Position numbers and translations under genes: made by a program. A stretch of 64,000 nucleotides of DNA from Desulfomonile tiedjei (lineage in GTDB: Bacteria; Desulfobacterota; Desulfomonilia; Desulfomonilales; Desulfomonilaceae), in assembly GCA_016212925.1 (NCBI GenBank), contig JACRDF010000043.1, positions 133,198 to 197,197 of the forward strand. The letters are read 5' to 3'. Positions 40,801 to 51,484 of this stretch are shown here, in pieces. The notes beneath the pieces are model-generated. The model made no database searches and was not told the origin of the DNA. It worked only from the letters and a program-made list of their open reading frames with translations. The number at the start of each line of letters is the position of its first letter. Position 1 is the first letter of the stretch.

Positions 40801-42045
40801 CTAATGGAAGATCATTGATGTGAAGCTGACAAAGGAATTTTTGTCGTCCACCAGGGCATGATCCAGGGCGAGCAGCTTCCCTTGAGATGCCTCCATGCAC
40901 GACAGCATCGTCGTGATGGGCGGGAAGCCGCAGATGCGCCTTGCATCGTTCTCCTCGGCCACACCCCTGATGAATGCGTCCAGATCAACGCGCTCCAGGC
41001 TTTGGATCAGCTTCCTGTCCTTTTCCAGGGCCTTACTAACCGTCCCCTGGTGCGGAACAAACCGATCCCCATACCTTGGGCCGATATGATCGAGGTCTGC
41101 GCTGGCCACGAAACAGATTGATTTGGAACTCCTGCGGCAAACCTCCTTCAGCGCGCTGCAAAACCGCTCCACGATCTCACGATCCCGGGAAAAAGCCCGG
41201 TCATCACCGAACAAATGGTGCGAAAAAGAACAAAGGAAAGGCACGATCTTGAACGGCCGCCTGCCCGCGAACAGGTATTGAAGAAAGATGGCTTGGAATT
41301 CTATGACGTGCTCGGTCGCGTGCATGATCTCTTCGGCAGCTACATCGCAGCCCATCAATTCGGACAGCTCGTGAATCATTTCCCGATCGGTCTCCACCGT
41401 CCCGAGGGGCGTCCGGAAGTCGAGGGTTGTGGCGGTGAAGCATTGTTGCAGACCCGCGTGGCCGGTGCCGAAAATCACGTACACATCTGACGGTTGGCCT
41501 TGCGCCAATGCGTGGTAACCTGCGGCGAAACAGCTTCCGCCTGCCCGTATGTCTATGTGAGGGGCTATCAGCCCTACCGGGCGCCTCGCATCCGAATAAA
41601 AATCAGGAATTCCAGGGCCGTTCTCCCGGACAAAAAAATCGCGAAGCTCCTCTTGCAGTTCCTGAGCATCGGCACTGTAACTCATTCCAGAATGAGACGC
41701 GGGCCGAAAAGGTTTGCAGCGATATTCAGCGACCTTTCTGGCAAAAGCCTCCTGGAAGACCTCGCCCTCCAATAGAAACCCTTCCGTCAGAACTTTGACA
41801 ACGGCTTTTATGTCGTCCAAAAAGACAAGGCGGCCGGTTCTCCGTGTCAACTCCTCCTGAATGTCCCTGAGCGAGTGCCTTCCATCCATCATCGCAACTA
41901 TGGGCAAAGCTTCCGGCTGAAGGCATATCACCTGGTCCTTGAGCTGCAAGGGGTCCTTCAGACCGACCACGGTCCTTCCATTCACGGCCAGTTGGACGGG
42001 CTCAATGTTGCGGAGTCTGGGTTTGAGGTCGCTTTCCGGGTCCAA
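40801..42045 (-). CDS. amrB: AmmeMemoRadiSam system protein B with N-terminal extension
   Basis: 414 residues from a TTG (AGAGCG upstream; start not certain). Residues ~1-125 form a small domain (VGLKDPLQLKDQVICLQPEA, DIQEELTRRTGRLVFLDDIK) resembling a winged-helix PqqD-like module. The Memo domain follows: PVGLIAPHIDIRAGG, FGTGHAGLQQCF, TEHVIEFQAIFLQYLF and VASADLDHIGPRYGD, with the His/Asp/Cys residues typical of the family. Partners (AMMECR1 domain and radical SAM protein) are not in the window. Biochemical role unresolved. Confidence 0.87.
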   Translation of the reverse strand: MDPESDLKPRLRNIEPVQLAVNGRTVVGLKDPLQLKDQVICLQPEALPIVAMMDGRHSLRDIQEELTRRTGRLVFLDDIKAVVKVLTEGFLLEGEVFQEAFARKVAEYRCKPFRPASHSGMSYSADAQELQEELRDFFVRENGPGIPDFYSDARRPVGLIAPHIDIRAGGSCFAAGYHALAQGQPSDVYVIFGTGHAGLQQCFTATTLDFRTPLGTVETDREMIHELSELMGCDVAAEEIMHATEHVIEFQAIFLQYLFAGRRPFKIVPFLCSFSHHLFGDDRAFSRDREIVERFCSALKEVCRRSSKSICFVASADLDHIGPRYGDRFVPHQGTVSKALEKDRKLIQSLERVDLDAFIRGVAEENDARRICGFPPITTMLSCMEASQGKLLALDHALVDDKNSFVSFTSMIFH

Positions 42046-42502
42046 TATTTTAGCGCTCTTAGTTGGGAATTGCGGTTATGTGCAACCGTTAGCTGAAGAC
42101 ACCCACCCTTCGGGCACGGCACGCCGTGCCCCTACAACTCAATTCGCCGGCGGGGTGTTTGGTAGGGGCACGGCGTGCCGTGCCCGCTTGATACCAACTT
42201 CCATGGTGGCGAGCGCCACAACGAATTATGAAGACGCCCGTAGCGCCGGCATCTTGCCAGTTGCCTTCGAGGCGTTTCCATGGGAATGCGGTGTCAAGGA
42301 AGTGAATTGCGGGAAGGATCAATTTCGATTGCTGGGGTGCCGTCGCCGATGCAATCTCCATGGTGGGACAGGCTTCCAGCCTGTCTATTAGAGTGACCGG
42401 CAAGATGCCGGTCCCACCGAAGATGGGATTGCGTCGTCGTTTCGCTCCTCGCAATGACAGATACCCGACAATTCGTTGCCTAACTGAATAGTTACGTCTC
42501 GC
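42046..42502. repeat. Gene-free stretch filled with three repeats
   Basis: 42112-42185 is a paired GGGCACGGCACGCCGTGCCC unit like 59286-59358. 42216-42263 (GCGCCACAACGAATTATGAA, GCGCCGGCATCTTGCC) recurs inverted at 55345-55400. 42362-42418 is the second 57-bp GGTGGGAC/GTCCCACC unit. No gene seen. Confidence 0.8.
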
Positions 42503-44281
42503 TCAGCCCTCGATGAACGGTCTCAGCCGCTTGCTCCGCGACGGATGTCTCAGCTTCTTGAGCGCTTTGGCCTCGATCTGCCGGATTCGCTCTCGAGTCA
42601 CGTCGAAGTCTTGCCCGACTTCCTCAAGAGTATGATCCGCGCGCTCCCCGATTCCGAATCGCATGCGGAGGACCTTCTCCTCGCGGGGCGTCAAGGTGGC
42701 AAGAACTTTGCGCGTCTGCTCCGTAAGGCTCATGCCGACCACTGCGTCGGAGGGTGAAAGGATCTTTTTGTCCTCGATAAAATCCCCCAGATGGGAGTCC
42801 TCTTCCTCTCCGATCGGGGTCTCGAGGGATATGGGCTCTTTGGCTATTTTTAAGACCTTACGCACCTTTTCCAAGGGAAATTCCATCTTTTCCGCGATTT
42901 CCTCGGGAGTGGGTTCCCGGCCATACTCTTGCACCAGGTACCTCGAAGTGCGAATCAGCTTATTTATTGTCTCGATCATATGGACCGGGATGCGAATGGT
43001 TCGCGCCTGATCTGCAATGGCTCTGGTGATGGCCTGTCGAATCCACCAGGTGGCGTAAGTGCTGAACTTGTAACCGCGTTGGTACTCGAACTTATCCACC
43101 GCCTTCATCAGGCCTATGTTGCCCTCTTGAATGAGGTCCAGGAATTGAAGCCCGCGATTGGTGTATTTCTTAGCTATGCTCACCACGAGGCGCAAGTTGG
43201 CTTGGACCAGTTCGCTCTTGGCTCTCCTGGCAATGCGTTCACCTTCCAGGCAGGATTTTAGCGCGACCTTGAGATGCTCCTCGTCCATTCCGGCTTCAGC
43301 TTGCAACTTCTGGATCTTGCGAACGCCGTTCTCCAGCTTCTTGTCCAGGTCCAGAATCTTGGCGGGAGAGAAGTTCGTATGCTTCTTCAGCGGCTTTCTC
43401 TCATCCACCAGCCCTTTGAGGAACCTGATTTGTTCCCGTGCCTTGTCCGCGGGCATCTTCAATTCGTATTCAACACCGCGCAGCTCGTCTTGGGCCGCCT
43501 CCAGTTTTCGAACGAGGAATTTCAACTTGCCCGCTATGTGGTCAATCATGTTCGCATTTAGATTTATGTTCCTCAGGCAAGTGACAACCTGTTCCCTGCT
43601 CGCGACCAGATCGAGGTCAAGCTGCTCGACGGCAGTGGCCTCCGAACCCGGTCCCATGGCGTTTCGCTGACTTTGCAACCCTTGGTACCGGGCGTCGAAC
43701 TCTTTCATCTCGTCGATAAGCTTGAGGACTTTCTCGACATGCGTCGTGTCGTCGCCATCCGGCATCTCTTCGTCTTCAAACCCGCGAATGACCTCTTTGA
43801 GCCGGATCGTTCCCTTCTGGAGTTTGTCACCCAGAGTAAGGACTTCCTTGATGGTCACCGGGCACCCGATAATAACGCTGAAGACCTGCTGCTCGCCCTG
43901 TTCAATCCTCTTAGCGATCTCGACTTCTCCCTCGCGGGTGAGCAGAGAAACGCAGCCCATTTCATGAAGGTACATTTTGACCGGGTCGTTCCCTCGGACT
44001 GCTGCCTCGGGGTCTGCGGCCAGATCCTCTTCTTCTTCTTCCTCGGATTTGTCTTCCTCGAGCTTGCGTGCCTTCTTGTCTGCGATAGGGATTTTCTTTT
44101 CGGACGCGACAAGCTCCACATTGAATTCGGTCATCATTTTCATGAGGAGTTCGTCTATTTCAGTTTCGCCTACCACATTGGACGGCAGATGTTCGTTGAC
44201 TTCTCCATAGGTCAGATATTTCTTGTTCTTGGCAAGCTCAAAGAGATCTTTGAGTTCCGATCCTGTTTTCGGTTCGGCCAT
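42503..44281 (-). CDS. rpoD: Primary sigma factor RpoD (sigma-70)
   Basis: 592 residues. Region 1.1 at the N-terminus, an acidic linker ([19 protein letters not shown]), the conserved 1.2 motif [11 protein letters not shown], a non-conserved helical insert, then region 2 ([48 protein letters not shown]), region 3 and region 4 ([40 protein letters not shown]). Housekeeping factor for promoters such as those listed here. Downstream of dnaG and mutS2 on the same strand, a variant of the macromolecular-synthesis group. Confidence 0.98.
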   Translation of the reverse strand: MAEPKTGSELKDLFELAKNKKYLTYGEVNEHLPSNVVGETEIDELLMKMMTEFNVELVASEKKIPIADKKARKLEEDKSEEEEEEDLAADPEAAVRGNDPVKMYLHEMGCVSLLTREGEVEIAKRIEQGEQQVFSVIIGCPVTIKEVLTLGDKLQKGTIRLKEVIRGFEDEEMPDGDDTTHVEKVLKLIDEMKEFDARYQGLQSQRNAMGPGSEATAVEQLDLDLVASREQVVTCLRNINLNANMIDHIAGKLKFLVRKLEAAQDELRGVEYELKMPADKAREQIRFLKGLVDERKPLKKHTNFSPAKILDLDKKLENGVRKIQKLQAEAGMDEEHLKVALKSCLEGERIARRAKSELVQANLRLVVSIAKKYTNRGLQFLDLIQEGNIGLMKAVDKFEYQRGYKFSTYATWWIRQAITRAIADQARTIRIPVHMIETINKLIRTSRYLVQEYGREPTPEEIAEKMEFPLEKVRKVLKIAKEPISLETPIGEEEDSHLGDFIEDKKILSPSDAVVGMSLTEQTRKVLATLTPREEKVLRMRFGIGERADHTLEEVGQDFDVTRERIRQIEAKALKKLRHPSRSKRLRPFIEG

Positions 44282-44466
44282 TAAAGGATGTCTCCTTCTC
44301 TAAGTGTTCGGTTCATCGCCGGGTCGGTGGGCCGTAAAACGGTCTCCGAATCGGCCGCCAATATCCCAGTGGCTTCTAAAGCTGAAAGCACGCCGGCACG
44401 CGTACACACAAAAAAGCCCACAGCACCGACTTTCAGATCACTGTCAGTTGTGCTGAATGCAAGCCG

Positions 44467-46227
44467 CTATTTGTGCAGGCGTCTACCGATGGTCCACAAT
44501 TCCCGTGCGAGGTTGTTGTACTCTTCCTCGCCGGGCGCGCAATGATTCATCCTTTCTTGAATTTCAGCCTTACGTCGTTCCAGCTTCTTCAAGCGAATCC
44601 TGTCCAACGAGTGATCTATGGTCAAATCGCCGTCCACTTCCGGTCTGAGGTCATCCTCCTCGGGTTTGGGTCGCAGCCAGCCAGCCACCACAGACGCCAG
44701 CCGTTCGTCCTCCAGTGAAGTGGAGAACGCGACAGGTTCGAATCCGCCCATTTGCTCCCTAAATCTGACCATTCCGTGGGCAAGCGCGCTCAAGACGTTA
44801 TCTTCCAAGTCTTTTAGCACACCGCTTTCCGTAACTCTGTCTATGAAGCCCTGCCTGAGCAACATGCCCCTTACAACGTTCCTTTCGTCAGCCGGAAAGT
44901 CGAATAGGCTCCTTTTTGACTCTGACCTGTCCTCACGATTTGCATGGCTCGCACCGGCCCCGGAACTGAGCATGCGGCGCAGTCGGTCTTCCCTTACCCT
45001 GATCCTGAAAGAAAACCTCTCTATAAGATAATCCCCCTCCTTGGAATCGGCAATCTCCCGCAGGACAGGAAGACACTCTTCCACAGCCAGATTTCTTCCC
45101 TGGAGGGTTTTCAAATCGTATTGAGCCTCGATAGCGTCCAGCAGAAAGTCTATCATTGACACGCTTGTGTCGAGCAGGGACCGAAAAGCATCCGTGCCCA
45201 TGCTGTTGACCGCTTCGTCAGGATCTTTGTGCTGTTTCAGGATCAGGCAGCGAGGCTCGACACCCTCGGCAAGAAATAGAGGGATTGACCTCTTCACGGC
45301 CCGGATGCCGGCTTCGTCCGCGTCGAAAACGGTTATCACGTCATCACTGAACCGCTTGACGAGCCTGATTTGCTCGCGTCCCAACGCGGTCCCGAGAGGA
45401 GCGACGGTGTTTTCCATTCCTCTTATTCTTAGCGAAATCTGATCGAAATACCCTTCAACGATAATGACGCGGCCTTCTCTGCGTATAGCCTCCCTGGCCG
45501 AGTCAAGTCCGTAAAGGAGGCCTTTCTTATGAAAAAGGGGAGTGTCCGGAGAGTTAAGGTACTTTGGGTCTCCTTCGCCGAAGATGCGGCCTCCGAACGC
45601 TACGACCTGGCCGTTTAGGTCCCGGATCGGGATCATGATTCTGGATCTGAAGTGGTCGTAATAGCCGCCACCCGCACGCGGTCTGAGCACTCCGGCTGCA
45701 ACCGCATCCTGAGGTTCCACCCCGGACCTTCGAAGGTGATCGCTAAGTCCCTCCCAGGAGTCAGGAGCGTACCCGAGCCCGAGCCGTTCGATCCATTCGG
45801 GGGGAAGGCCTCGATCGGCGAGATAGTCCGCAGCGGAGCGGTTGAACTTCAATTTATCGACAAAATAATCGTGGGATACTTCCAGGGCCCTGATCAAGCG
45901 CGCTCTTTGGGCTCCGGTCCGCCTGCCGCCTGCTTCCAGTTGAAGCGGCACCCCATAGCGTCGCGCCACTGTCTGAACCGCTTCGACAAAGGAGGTGTTC
46001 TCCATCTTCATTATGAAGTTGAAAACGCTCCCCCCCACACCGCAGCCGAAGCAGTAAAAAATCCCCTTTTGCGGCGACACGTAAAAAGACGGGTCCTTGT
46101 CACCGTGAAAAGGACAGAGTCCGCGGTAATCCTTCCCGGCCTTCTTCAACTCCACATGGTCGGAGATGACCTGAACGATATCCGCGGCCGCAGCCACTTC
46201 GGCAAGTTTTGACTCGGAAATGCGCAT
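44467..46227 (-). CDS. dnaG: DNA primase
   Basis: 586 residues. CHC2 zinc finger (GLCPFHGDKDPSFYVSPQKG, YCFGCGVGGSVF), RNA polymerase core, and TOPRIM motifs VIIVEGYFDQISL and DVITVFDADEAGIRA. The C-terminal helical region that contacts DnaB is present (LARELWTIGRRLHK at the end). Synthesises primers for the DnaB helicase encoded at 3091. Lies between mutS2 and rpoD on the minus strand. Confidence 0.97.
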   Translation of the reverse strand: MRISESKLAEVAAAADIVQVISDHVELKKAGKDYRGLCPFHGDKDPSFYVSPQKGIFYCFGCGVGGSVFNFIMKMENTSFVEAVQTVARRYGVPLQLEAGGRRTGAQRARLIRALEVSHDYFVDKLKFNRSAADYLADRGLPPEWIERLGLGYAPDSWEGLSDHLRRSGVEPQDAVAAGVLRPRAGGGYYDHFRSRIMIPIRDLNGQVVAFGGRIFGEGDPKYLNSPDTPLFHKKGLLYGLDSAREAIRREGRVIIVEGYFDQISLRIRGMENTVAPLGTALGREQIRLVKRFSDDVITVFDADEAGIRAVKRSIPLFLAEGVEPRCLILKQHKDPDEAVNSMGTDAFRSLLDTSVSMIDFLLDAIEAQYDLKTLQGRNLAVEECLPVLREIADSKEGDYLIERFSFRIRVREDRLRRMLSSGAGASHANREDRSESKRSLFDFPADERNVVRGMLLRQGFIDRVTESGVLKDLEDNVLSALAHGMVRFREQMGGFEPVAFSTSLEDERLASVVAGWLRPKPEEDDLRPEVDGDLTIDHSLDRIRLKKLERRKAEIQERMNHCAPGEEEYNNLARELWTIGRRLHK

Positions 46228-46327
46228 ATAACTCGTTTCCGATCCCAGCGGAGGTCAGGGTTTAATGCAGATGAGCGTTCAAAGGATAAGAACCCGTTAC
46301 GCTCGAATATCTCTCTTAAAAGCCAAT

Positions 46328-46497
46328 GATGGCAGGCTGGAAAGCCTGCCCCAGTAACCATTCAGTCACGGGGTGGACGGCAGGGTCTTCTTTCGATCCG
46401 TGGAGGGTTCCGCCCAAAATCCCCTCAATCCCCCTTTAGAAAAGGGGGAGGAAGCCTCTCTTATACCCCCCTTAGTAAAGGGGGGCGGGGGGATTTC
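46328..46497. repeat. Two palindromic repeats between mutS2 and dnaG
   Basis: 46328-46352 is one arm of the GGCAGGCTGGAAAGCCTGCC family. 46417-46495 is an inverted structure with arms AAATCCCCTCAATCCCCCTTT and AAAGGGGGGCGGGGGGATTT. They fill most of the 289-bp gap. Confidence 0.7.
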
Positions 46498-46516
46498 CCG
46501 CGTAACGATACACCTG

Positions 46517-48865
46517 TTACTCCGTCACCAACTCCACTATGGTAACCCCCTCCCCGCCACTGCGGGCATCACCGCCGCGGAGGTCACCTACCAGGGGGTG
46601 GCCGGAAAGATACTCCCACAGGCCTTTTTTCAGACGCCCCGTCCCTTTGCCATGAATTATCGTTATAGAGGACAATCCTCCCAGGAGCGCCTCATCAAGG
46701 GCTTTTTCCACGATAGGAATGGCCTCGTCCACCCGCAGGCCGATGACGTTCGTCTCCCATCGCGGGGAAGCAGGAGGGATATGTACCCCAATCTGCTTCT
46801 TTTTTGAAGAATTATTTTTCACAGGGCCCCGGTCCACTATCAAGAGGTCCTCAGCGTCAGCCCTGACCGTCAATCCACCCACAGCCACTTCGACTCGGTC
46901 TTTATCCGATAGTGCTCGCACCGTCCCTTCCCGATTTAGGCTTTTGATTCTGACCGTGGCCCCGATTTCGGGCATAAGGGGGCGCTTTTCCAACGGGGTA
47001 CCCAGCTGTTGAGTGATCTCTTGCTTGATTTGCGCGATCACCTCACGGGGTTTGTGTCCTCCTTTGAGGCGGCCACTCTTCAATGATTGCTGAAGGTCCG
47101 CGATGTCTCTCTCTGCCTTACGAATGGTTTGCAGGGCTTCTTTGCGAAAATCCTCAATAATTTCTTCTCGTTTGGACCTGATTTCCAACCATTGGTCTTC
47201 CAGCCGCCGCTCCTTTTCCTGCAGTTCCCCGGACTGCAATTCAACTTCCGAAAGCTTGCGCCGGAGGCTCTCTACGAGGCTCGAACTCCCACCACCTGCG
47301 CGGTCCAAATATGCCCGCGCGGAACTCACCACTTTTTGAGAAAGTCCGATACGCTCGGCGGTTTCGATGGCATGCGACTCGCCGGGCAAGTCATACAGCA
47401 ATCGAAAAGTAGGCTTAAGAGTGACCGGATGGAATTCCACGCTGACATTCTTCACATTCTGCTTCCCCAGGGCGTAGGCCTTCAGAAGGGTCAGGTGGGT
47501 GGTAACTACGACTCTGCATCTCCTTGCGATTAACTCATCGAGAATCGCCATAGCCAGGGCAGATCCCTCTTCCGGATCTGTCGCGCCGCCGAGTTCATCG
47601 AGCAGCACCAGGTCTTCGGGGCCCGCGCTGTCCAGAATAGCCTTTATCTTTAACATGTGGCTGGAAAACGATGAGACCTGGGTCCTGATATCCTGATCCT
47701 CACCTATGTCGGCCGCAATACGCGCAAACGGCTGAACCTGCGTCCCCTCCTGCGCGGGGACCATGATGCCGCATCGAACCATGAGGGGAAACAAGCCCGC
47801 TATCTTGAGGGCAACGGTCTTACCTCCCATGTTTGCCCCGCTGATTACCGTCGCTGTTGTGAAATCAGTCTGTATTACGTCCATCGGGACAACGCTCGAG
47901 GGATCTGCAGCCAGTAATAGCGGATGGCGGGCGCCAACCAGGCGAAAACCATTTTCCACCAACTCCGGGGGAATGGCGGATGTAGCCGACGCGTATAGAG
48001 CCCTTGCCTGAAACGCGTCAAGAAAGGTGAGGAGCCTGTAATCCTCTTCGACAGCATCTCGGACTCCTCGGATGTTCTCGGTCAACTCACTGAAAATACG
48101 CCTGATCTCGTCTCGCTCCTCATCCATGAGGGCCGCAACTTCATTATTGAGTTCCACCACGCGGAAGGGCTCCACGTAAACTGATGCGCCGCTCCTGGAA
48201 TGGTCGTGTACTATTCCATCCAATAGCCCTTTGAACTCCGGCCTCAACAGAATTACATAGCGGTCGTTCCGCATGGTAACGTAATCTTCCTGGACGATTC
48301 GGGCCAGGTCCTGATCTCTTACGACCGCCTCCAGTCTCTTTTTGATGCGCTCTCTATTGGTCCGAGCCCGCTCGTGGATTTCCATCAGCCTGGGACTTGC
48401 AGTAGAGCGAACCATTCCGTGCTCGTCCAGGACCCGCGTGATCTGGGTTTTCAATAGGTCAAGGGCGATTATCTCCCCGCCCTTTATCTTGAGCAGTCGG
48501 AATCGGTCGTCCAGCCCATGGAGCCGATTGCGAACCAGGCCTGCGGTGACTGCCAGATCGGCTACCGCTAGGATTTCCTCGGACTCCAGTATGGCGGCGG
48601 CATTATCCAGCCTTGACAGTATCCCTTCCATGGGAATCAGGGTACCCAAGCCCAAAGTGCCCTGGATCCCGATGATTTCCTTCAATTCAGCCACAAGGTC
48701 CAGGCTGTGCCGTATCGCCTGCACGTCATCTTCCGGGACCGCGGCCAGAACTTCCTCTCTCCCCGGAGCGGACAAGGCATGAGCCGCTACCTCTTCCAAT
48801 ACGCCGGGAAGTTCCAGCGAAATCAGGCTCTCAGCTACAATTTCTGCAAGTGTTTCATCAACCAT
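46517..48865 (-). CDS. mutS2: Endonuclease MutS2
   Basis: 782 residues. MutS core with Walker A ISGANMGGKTVALK and Walker B EDLVLLDELGGATDPEEG, a long coiled coil (ELQSGELQEKERRLEDQWLE and on), then a C-terminal Smr nuclease domain (GLRVDEAIPIVEKAL, ITIIHGKGTGRLKKGLWEYL). Lacks the MutS mismatch-recognition domain. Acts in recombination suppression and/or rescue of collided ribosomes in other bacteria. First of the mutS2-dnaG-rpoD series. Confidence 0.96.
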   Translation of the reverse strand: MVDETLAEIVAESLISLELPGVLEEVAAHALSAPGREEVLAAVPEDDVQAIRHSLDLVAELKEIIGIQGTLGLGTLIPMEGILSRLDNAAAILESEEILAVADLAVTAGLVRNRLHGLDDRFRLLKIKGGEIIALDLLKTQITRVLDEHGMVRSTASPRLMEIHERARTNRERIKKRLEAVVRDQDLARIVQEDYVTMRNDRYVILLRPEFKGLLDGIVHDHSRSGASVYVEPFRVVELNNEVAALMDEERDEIRRIFSELTENIRGVRDAVEEDYRLLTFLDAFQARALYASATSAIPPELVENGFRLVGARHPLLLAADPSSVVPMDVIQTDFTTATVISGANMGGKTVALKIAGLFPLMVRCGIMVPAQEGTQVQPFARIAADIGEDQDIRTQVSSFSSHMLKIKAILDSAGPEDLVLLDELGGATDPEEGSALAMAILDELIARRCRVVVTTHLTLLKAYALGKQNVKNVSVEFHPVTLKPTFRLLYDLPGESHAIETAERIGLSQKVVSSARAYLDRAGGGSSSLVESLRRKLSEVELQSGELQEKERRLEDQWLEIRSKREEIIEDFRKEALQTIRKAERDIADLQQSLKSGRLKGGHKPREVIAQIKQEITQQLGTPLEKRPLMPEIGATVRIKSLNREGTVRALSDKDRVEVAVGGLTVRADAEDLLIVDRGPVKNNSSKKKQIGVHIPPASPRWETNVIGLRVDEAIPIVEKALDEALLGGLSSITIIHGKGTGRLKKGLWEYLSGHPLVGDLRGGDARSGGEGVTIVELVTE

Positions 48866-49130
48866 GGGCTATCGTTCGTCCAAGACACATTGAAGGCTCC
48901 CGAAGCCCGCAAATGTCTGTGACCTGTTGTCTTCGCACTGAAATTCAAACACGTCTTTTATAGGGTGGCAATGGGTGCAGTCTTGAACCTATCTACAGGC
49001 ATTGAAACAAGTTGTCGGATTTGGGGCCTGATCGACCTGGATTGAATTCGCCAAACCGTAAACGTTGCCGGCGAAACGCTAATCCTGGCGCTCCTCCCAA
49101 CCTGATGGGCAGCGCTCCGGAGCCTGGGGA

Positions 49131-49901
49131 TCAATCTTGGAGCCTAACAGGGATTCCCTCCGAAAGCAGGTAGCGTTTGAGTTCGAGAATGGGAATCTCC
49201 CTGTAATGGAATATGGAAGCAGCCAAAACAGCGTCCGCATTGGCCTTCACTATGGCATCCTTCAGGTGTTCCGCGGTGCCGGCCCCTCCGGACGCGATAA
49301 CCGGTATTCCAACTATGTCAGTGACCGCACGCGTCATCGGAATGTCGTAGCCGTCCTTTGTTCCGTCCGCGTCCATGCTGGTCAAGAGGATTTCACCCGC
49401 GCCAAGTTCTTCGACTTTCCTGGCCCATTCCAGACAATCGACACCTGTCATGGTCCGTCCGCCGTGTATGGAGATCTCGTAACCCGACGGGGTCTTGCCC
49501 GTTTTCTTGCCGTCAATAGCGACCACAATGCACTGGCTGCCGAACATGAAAGAAGATTTACGAATAATCTCCGGATCCTGAACCGCGGCCGTGTTCAGAG
49601 AAACTTTGTCCGCTCCGGCATTCAGTAGTTCCCTTATATCGTCGGTTGAACGAATCCCGCCGCCCACGGTGAGCGGCATAAAGACCTGCTCTGCGGTCCG
49701 CGCCACCACGTCCAGGATTATTTTGCGCTTTTGATGCGAAGCGGTAATGTCCAGAAAAACAAGTTCATCAGCGCCTTCTCCGTCGTAGTAACGGGCGTTT
49801 TCCACGGGATCTCCCGCATCGCGCAGATTCACGAAATTAACACCTTTGACGACTCGGCCGTCCTTGACGTCCAGGCACGGAATAATTCTTTTAGCGAGCA
49901 T
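49131..49901 (-). CDS. hisF: Imidazole glycerol phosphate synthase subunit HisF
   Basis: 256 residues from the ATG at 49901 ([20 protein letters not shown]). (Beta/alpha)8 barrel with catalytic Asp in PCLDVKDG and in [13 protein letters not shown]. Cyclises the product received from HisH to imidazole glycerol phosphate in histidine synthesis. Its start overlaps the hisA end by 11 bp; hisH and the other his genes are not in the window. Confidence 0.97.
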   Translation of the reverse strand: MLAKRIIPCLDVKDGRVVKGVNFVNLRDAGDPVENARYYDGEGADELVFLDITASHQKRKIILDVVARTAEQVFMPLTVGGGIRSTDDIRELLNAGADKVSLNTAAVQDPEIIRKSSFMFGSQCIVVAIDGKKTGKTPSGYEISIHGGRTMTGVDCLEWARKVEELGAGEILLTSMDADGTKDGYDIPMTRAVTDIVGIPVIASGGAGTAEHLKDAIVKANADAVLAASIFHYREIPILELKRYLLSEGIPVRLQD

Positions 49902-50628
49902 TGGCTTCTTCCGCAAGTCTGATAGCTTCTCTCAGATCGACTTTCCCTTCGTACAGCGCTCTGCCGATAATTATGCCCATTACCCCGTCTTTTGCAAGAG
50001 GCAGGACGGCAGCCACATCATCTAAACCGGAAATCCCGCCTGAAAGGATGACCGGCGCCGCGACGCTCCGAGCGAATTCTCCGGTGGCCTCCGCGTTTGG
50101 ACCTTGCATCATACCGTCTTTGTCAATGTCCGTATAGATGAAAGCGACGGGTGGAACAGCTTTATACTGCAAAGCCAATTCAACAGCCGTGACATCAGCG
50201 GACTCGGTCCATCCCTCCACTGCGACTTTCCCGGAACGGGCGTCAATGCCGATGGCAACTTGATTCGGAAACCTGGAGATGAGATCCTTTACGGTTTCCG
50301 GTTCTTTTGCAGCTATGGTGCCTAGTATTACGCAGCTAATCCCTGCGTCCAAGTACATGGCGATCGTAGTCGCGGATCTGATTCCGCCTCCGAGTTGTAT
50401 TGGAACGCGCACCGCTTCAGCGATTTGCTTGACTGTTCGGAGGTTGGCCGGTTTGCCACCGACCGACCCATCGAGGTCCACCACGTGTATCCTGGACGCT
50501 CCCAGCTCTTCCCAGCGCCGCGCTTGCGCGGCGGGATCTTCGTTGAAGACGGTTGACAACTCCATCTTGCCCTGGCGCAGGCGCACACATTTGCCGTCTT
50601 TAAGGTCAATTGCCGGAATGATGATCAT
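49891..50628 (-). CDS. hisA: ProFAR isomerase HisA
   Basis: 245 residues starting [20 protein letters not shown]. The barrel's catalytic Asp residues are in PAIDLKDG and [14 protein letters not shown]; phosphate-binding loops IQLGGGIRS and ILSGGISG are intact. Catalyses the Amadori step just before HisF. Overlaps hisF by 11 bp, so the two are translationally coupled. Confidence 0.97.
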   Translation of the reverse strand: MIIIPAIDLKDGKCVRLRQGKMELSTVFNEDPAAQARRWEELGASRIHVVDLDGSVGGKPANLRTVKQIAEAVRVPIQLGGGIRSATTIAMYLDAGISCVILGTIAAKEPETVKDLISRFPNQVAIGIDARSGKVAVEGWTESADVTAVELALQYKAVPPVAFIYTDIDKDGMMQGPNAEATGEFARSVAAPVILSGGISGLDDVAAVLPLAKDGVMGIIIGRALYEGKVDLREAIRLAEEANAR

Positions 50629-50767
50629 AGCTTTTTTGTCGCGGTTCTCTTCTCTTGGAGTTTTGGTGTTTCAACCAACGCCCTGCGCAAAGGGCGATTC
50701 GCCCGGCGAGGATGGCGGGGGACGGTCGCGTTGGAGGCCCGGCCGGATAGAATATAGCGCCCGGTCT

Positions 50768-50854
50768 TATACCGGTTGTCTGAATTCTTTTCCGAATCAC
50801 ATCCGGGGCCTTGTTCAAAGCCATCGATTCGACACCATCCGACTGCCACCACAT
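50768..50854. repeat. Dispersed repeat, sister of 40489-40579
   Basis: Shared words TACCGGTTG, GAATTCTT, GAATCACATC, TTCAAAG, CCACCACATT with the unit upstream of the HtrA-like gene. Lies in an 856-bp gene-free stretch (50629-51484). Confidence 0.75.
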
Positions 50855-50940
50855 TGGCGCGCAAAGCCCCATAGGCGTTAACTTTAGTTCCTAATCTCTT
50901 ACGTCTCGGAAGGACGAGACGAAAGTGGCCGGGCGATTCA

Positions 50941-51071
50941 GGAACTGTCTCAAAACCCCAAAATGGATACATTTCCGGGTAGGGGCGCTTCGAGAAGCGC
51001 CCTGATTTCGGGCGGTTCCCGAACCGCCCCTACCGGCCGGCCGATGAAATCCTCAGTTCTGAGACAGTTTC
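50941..51071. mobile_element. 131-bp MITE flanked by TTCA target duplication
   Basis: Ends GGAACTGTCTCAAAA and CTGAGACAGTTTC with TTCA on both sides (50937-50940, 51072-51075). Core palindromes as in the other copies, in the same orientation as the helicase copy. It lies between two repeats that are neighbours at 40 kb, so it probably landed in that older compound repeat. Confidence 0.92.
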
Positions 51072-51106
51072 TTCATAGCCGGGAAAGCGGACGAAAACGA
51101 CCCGTA

Positions 51107-51372
51107 GTCCCGGCAGGGACGGCCGATCCAATGGCTGGAAAGCGTGGCCATCAGCCGTCCCTGCCGGGACTGAAAAACCTTCTGATTTGCCCGAGTAACC
51201 GGCGATAAATCGCCGGCCTACCACCATGTGTTCCTCCGGAACACGGGGAAATATGACTCTTGAGTTGGCGCCTATGGGGCAAAACTCGCCGATGGTTGCG
51301 GCAATAGACTCGGCTGGACCACGTTATCGGACATTGGCTTTGGCAACTGTTATAAAACCAATGCCCTCGAAG
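51107..51372. repeat. Further repeats in the hisA upstream gap
   Basis: 51107-51175 has inverted arms GTCCCGGCAGGGACGGC and GCCGTCCCTGCCGGGAC. 51303-51372 is the sister of 40658-40732 (GTTATCGGACATT, GGCAACTGTTATA). CCTATGGGGC near 51270 is the complement of GCCCCATAGG near 50866, hinting at one long interrupted palindrome. Confidence 0.6.
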
Positions 51373-51435
51373 CTTCCCCCAGCCGGTGTACTGGTCGTTC
51401 GGCCTCCAGGTGAAAGCCTTCTCATCGCCGGGAAT

Positions 51436-51460
51436 AAAAAAGCCCCCTGTCGGGGGCTTT
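51436..51460 (-). terminator. Intrinsic terminator of the small secreted-protein gene
   Basis: AGCCCCC (51441-51447) and GGGGGCT (51452-51458) with loop TGTC; on the minus strand the hairpin is followed by TTTTTT. It lies 25 bp after the stop of the gene at 51485-51844. Confidence 0.88.
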
Positions 51461-51484
51461 AATAACTCAGTCACACCTTCCTAT

